Positions 44,452-47,029 of a DNA stretch of 47,029 nucleotides are shown piece after piece. Each line of letters starts with the position of its first letter. Position 1 is the first letter of the stretch. The notes beneath the pieces are model-generated. The model was not told where the DNA came from. It worked only from the letters and a program-made list of their open reading frames with translations, and did no database searches. Position numbers and translations under genes: made by a program. Source of the DNA: an uncultured Clostridium sp. (GTDB lineage Bacteria; Bacillota; Clostridia; TANB77; CAG-508); assembly GCA_900554565.1 (NCBI GenBank), contig USHX01000011.1, positions 1 to 47,029 of the forward strand. Direction: 5' to 3'.

Positions 44452-45291
44452 TTAAATTTCTTTAAAAAATCTATATTCAGAACCAGAAGTAGTTTTACCC
44501 TTATAAGTATAACCATTATAAATACCACCATTATCATCATTAAGATTAACATCAAGTTTCATATTATAAGCAAACTTCTGATTTAAATTATTTAAAATAT
44601 GAATAGTGAAATTTAAAGTATAATTAATATCATCTAAGTTGACATTAGCCTCTTTTAAAACCTTACCATTAAAAGATATAGACTTACTAGCATCAGAAAC
44701 AGAATAATTAGTAACAATATCTTTATTTAAATAGCCTAAAGTAATTGGGTTAGAGCAATCTGTATAAAAAGTTGGTTCAGAATAATTTTGACTCTCATTT
44801 TCTTGATTTGTATTAATAACTTTAAAATCAATTCTACCATTATCAAGTTCTTTAATATTTTTATATTTACCAAAATTCATTGGATTTTTATAATTCAAAA
44901 TTTTAGTTCCAATATCAGACTTTGAAGTCATATTTATATTATCAATATAAAGTTCTTTAACAGTATTTTCAGAAGAAAGCTCTGTGTTAGAAGAACTGTT
45001 ATCCAAATAAATAGATAAATCAGTAAATTGACAAATACTCATATTTTTCAAAGAATGATCTTCAGAATTATCAATAGCATTAGCATCACTATATAATAAT
45101 ACTTTTTGAATATTAAAAACTGAAGTTTCATTTTCATCAGAAAGTTCAATCATTTGATTTGCAAAATTATTTCTAGAAAATACATCTGCTAAAACAAAAT
45201 GATAAAACAATAATAAAACAACTATAGCCAATATTATTAAAAGTGCGAAAGCTAATTTAACATTTTTTATTTTAAATTTAAAATTTCTCAT
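44452..45291 (-). CDS. Membrane-anchored extracytoplasmic protein, unknown
   Basis: 279 residues. A basic start and one hydrophobic helix (LAFALLIILAIVVLLLFYHF) anchor the protein; the rest is polar, Asn/Ser-rich and predicted to lie outside. No domain is recognised. There are several repeated strand-like segments (KELYIDNINM, GRIDFKVINT, DINYTLNFTIHIL), suggesting a beta-sandwich of the type seen in Gram-positive surface proteins. AAAGGAG precedes the start. It lies downstream of the glucosaminidase gene on the same strand and may share its transcript, although 90 bases separate them. Confidence 0.6.
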   Translation of the reverse strand: MRNFKFKIKNVKLAFALLIILAIVVLLLFYHFVLADVFSRNNFANQMIELSDENETSVFNIQKVLLYSDANAIDNSEDHSLKNMSICQFTDLSIYLDNSSSNTELSSENTVKELYIDNINMTSKSDIGTKILNYKNPMNFGKYKNIKELDNGRIDFKVINTNQENESQNYSEPTFYTDCSNPITLGYLNKDIVTNYSVSDASKSISFNGKVLKEANVNLDDINYTLNFTIHILNNLNQKFAYNMKLDVNLNDDNGGIYNGYTYKGKTTSGSEYRFFKEI

Positions 45292-45382
45292 AATAGAACT
45301 CCTTTCAAATCTTATATTATTTAAAATTCTAGAATACTTATAAATATTTTAGTATTCTAGAATTTTGCTTGAATATCATATT

Positions 45383-46789
45383 TTAAAGGCGATTATATAA
45401 TGTTTGCATATAGTTAAATACTTTTGTGTGCCAATCTTGGTCACTTGCATATCTTGTGTTAACACCAGATAGTGTAGGACCATTATAATACCAACCAGCG
45501 GCTGTTTCGCCATCATAAATTTTAGTTCCAGATGGATTTAAATAATATTTAACTAGAGATTTTGCAACAGTTTCTATACCTTCACTATAATCTGAAAATT
45601 CGAAAGATGACTCATATGGTGTGCTATCATAAGAACCATATCCAAATAAGTTTTTCTTCTCATTTGCAATTTGTGAAGTTCCCCAACCGCTTTCATGTAT
45701 AGCCATAGATGCTAAGAAAATACCATTAATATTATATTTTTTCTCTATGTTATAGAATGTTTGATAATTATTTTCAAAGATTTTGTTTGTATCATTAGGT
45801 AAGCCAGTAAATATTTTTTTGTAATCATTAAGTGTAAGACCACTTACACGATTTAATTCCATAGAAATATTAACTTTAAGTAAAATTCTTTGAATTCTAT
45901 TCTTCTCAGGTGCACTTGGTGTTGTAGCCGCTGATGTTAAGTTAGAAGTTTTTGTAAATCCCTCTACACCATCAAAAGAAACTTTACACCATTCTTCACT
46001 AGGTAATTCTAGAAGTTTTACATCTATATAATTTTTAACTTCAGCAACATCGGGAGAAGAATCATCAGCACTTTCTTTTAAAGTTACATTTGTAGTTAAA
46101 TACATTGTATCTCCAAGATGAACCTTATGTTTTGCTAAGAATTCAGAAGTACCACGATCAATTATTTTAGGTGTAGGGTCAGACAACTTTTCTTTAGCTA
46201 AGATAATTTCTTCAACAAAGTTGCCATTTTCATATGTTTTAACAGCTGTAACTTTATCTTTACCTAAAACTCCCTCTTGCTTTACAACTTCTTCACCCTT
46301 TGGAAGTGTACCATTATCATTATAATTTGTTTCAAATTCAACATCACGTTCTTCAACAACTTGTTCTTTAACTCTATCCATTCCAGCATTTTCAGAAATG
46401 ATGTTTTGCATATTTAAACTATGTCTATTAAGTTCATATTGGGTTGTATCTTGCAAATCATCTGTTTTAGCATAACTTGTCCTAAAAGAAACATCTTTTG
46501 GAAAGAATAAAGCCATAGAAACTACTAAAATACTGCAACCTGTAACTATATGTGATAGTTTTAAGTCGTTAGATTTGATTTTTCTAGTTGAACCAAAACC
46601 AGACATATTTAAGGCTGATTTTTCTTTTAACTCTCGTTGTTTATCTTTCTTTTTTTGTTTTTCAAATTCCTTTGCTTGTTTAGCATATGATTCTCTAACT
46701 TCAGGGTTACGTTGAATTTCCTGTAATTCTCTAAAAACTTCTGATAAATTTCTATTTTTATAATCATAGGAATTATTACCATTTGACAT
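45383..46789 (-). CDS. Membrane-anchored SH3-domain N-acetylglucosaminidase
   Basis: 468 residues. A charged cytoplasmic tail of about 75 residues (QEIQRNPEVRESYAKQAKEF) precedes a single membrane helix (LSHIVTGCSILVVSMALFF). An SH3-like segment follows (HLGDTMYLTTNVTLKESADD and LPSEEWCKVSFDGVEGFTK). The C-terminal domain is a glucosaminidase of the LytD/Auto type: GIFLASMAIHESGWGTSQIA with the catalytic Glu, KKNLFGYGSYD, and GVNTRYASDQDWHTKVFNYM. It cuts peptidoglycan glycan strands at the outer face. A type II membrane topology is expected. The start at 46789 is preceded by AAAGTGAG. Confidence 0.88.
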   Translation of the reverse strand: MSNGNNSYDYKNRNLSEVFRELQEIQRNPEVRESYAKQAKEFEKQKKKDKQRELKEKSALNMSGFGSTRKIKSNDLKLSHIVTGCSILVVSMALFFPKDVSFRTSYAKTDDLQDTTQYELNRHSLNMQNIISENAGMDRVKEQVVEERDVEFETNYNDNGTLPKGEEVVKQEGVLGKDKVTAVKTYENGNFVEEIILAKEKLSDPTPKIIDRGTSEFLAKHKVHLGDTMYLTTNVTLKESADDSSPDVAEVKNYIDVKLLELPSEEWCKVSFDGVEGFTKTSNLTSAATTPSAPEKNRIQRILLKVNISMELNRVSGLTLNDYKKIFTGLPNDTNKIFENNYQTFYNIEKKYNINGIFLASMAIHESGWGTSQIANEKKNLFGYGSYDSTPYESSFEFSDYSEGIETVAKSLVKYYLNPSGTKIYDGETAAGWYYNGPTLSGVNTRYASDQDWHTKVFNYMQTLYNRL

Positions 46790-47029
46790 AGCTTTTACTC
46801 ACTTTCTTTATATATTAATACACCATTATTATATAATAACAAACAAAATATGTCCACATTTTTTCAAAAAAATATAGGGTGATCATATTATAAGTTATTC
46901 ATAAATTTTGAAAAAATCTGTTGACTATGAAATTTTTTATCTATATAATACAGTCAAATTATAACTATTTTTGTTATAAAAGTAGAAACAGAACTTTGAA
47001 AAGTTAATACCTGTATATAGTTTGAAATT
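46790..47029. other. Right-edge gap with a promoter
   Basis: Promoter of the leftward glucosaminidase at its left side and a rightward promoter further on. No reading frame is complete before the window ends. Confidence 0.5.
46921..46949 (+). promoter_or_regulatory. Rightward promoter resembling the prepilin-FGE promoter
   Basis: TTGACT at 46921-46926 and TATAAT at 46944-46949, spaced 17. The flanks (GAAAAAATCTGTTGACTAT and the stretch after TATAAT) match those at 31325. The gene it serves lies beyond the window. Confidence 0.75.

Noticed and set aside
1..47029. CRISPR array or cas genes
   Set aside because: No regularly spaced short repeats and no Cas-like proteins were found.

Overview
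This is a very AT-rich chromosomal stretch with A-rich coding strands and strong GGAGG ribosome-binding sites. It looks like a gut-associated low-GC Firmicute, probably an uncultured Clostridia lineage. The signs are a bile salt hydrolase, an oleate hydratase, paired 'GITLIALVITIIILLILAGVS' prepilin-like proteins, DUF975 and DUF6514 proteins, OLE RNA with its membrane partner, and a comM-dprA-yraN cluster. The lineage is inferred; no rRNA is present.

Region 1 (1-16.6 kb) is an accessory defence island. It holds a DpnII-type restriction-modification locus (two methylases, the nuclease, an unknown gene and a further methylase), then a GHKL ATPase plus HEPN-motif two-gene module behind its own promoter and attenuator. 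A tyrosine integrase, a DUF6076 protein, two small DNA-binding proteins and a primase/ATPase (split by an in-frame TGA) look like an integrative element. A Hachiman-like pair (nuclease plus helicase) follows. A tRNA-Met anticodon-arm fragment near 16.6 kb may be one attachment end.

Region 2 (16.7-21.8 kb) has a bile salt hydrolase, a PH-domain protein, a DUF262/DUF1524 (GmrSD-like) protein, three decayed gene remnants and a DUF6512 membrane protein. Region 3 (22-31.2 kb) is housekeeping: comM, dprA, yraN, dgt, a dicarboxylate/amino-acid symporter, tmk, an OLE-like large RNA with an OapA-like protein, and an SDR oxidoreductase. Two MITE-like inverted-repeat elements sit in this stretch. Region 4 (31.3-39.9 kb) has two prepilin-FGE-like genes (the second decayed), dinB, a DUF45 metallopeptidase, DUF975, DUF6514, topA, and tRNA-Gly and tRNA-Cys. 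Region 5 (40-47 kb) has a RhuM-family gene, an NMN adenylyltransferase-like gene, a TetR regulator next to oleate hydratase, a membrane-anchored protein of unknown function and a cell-wall glucosaminidase.

The most unusual signal is translational. Five genes on both strands, plus one decayed gene, are each broken at an in-frame CGG codon. In every case, skipping only the C and reading the next three bases (GGA or GGT, glycine) restores the conserved protein. I found no in-frame CGG in any intact gene of the window, although CGG occurs about sixty times in the other two phases. The simplest biological reading is that CGG is unassigned, or is read as a CGGN four-base signal, and causes +1 frameshifting to glycine. 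A systematic sequence error is the main competing explanation and cannot be excluded from the sequence alone.
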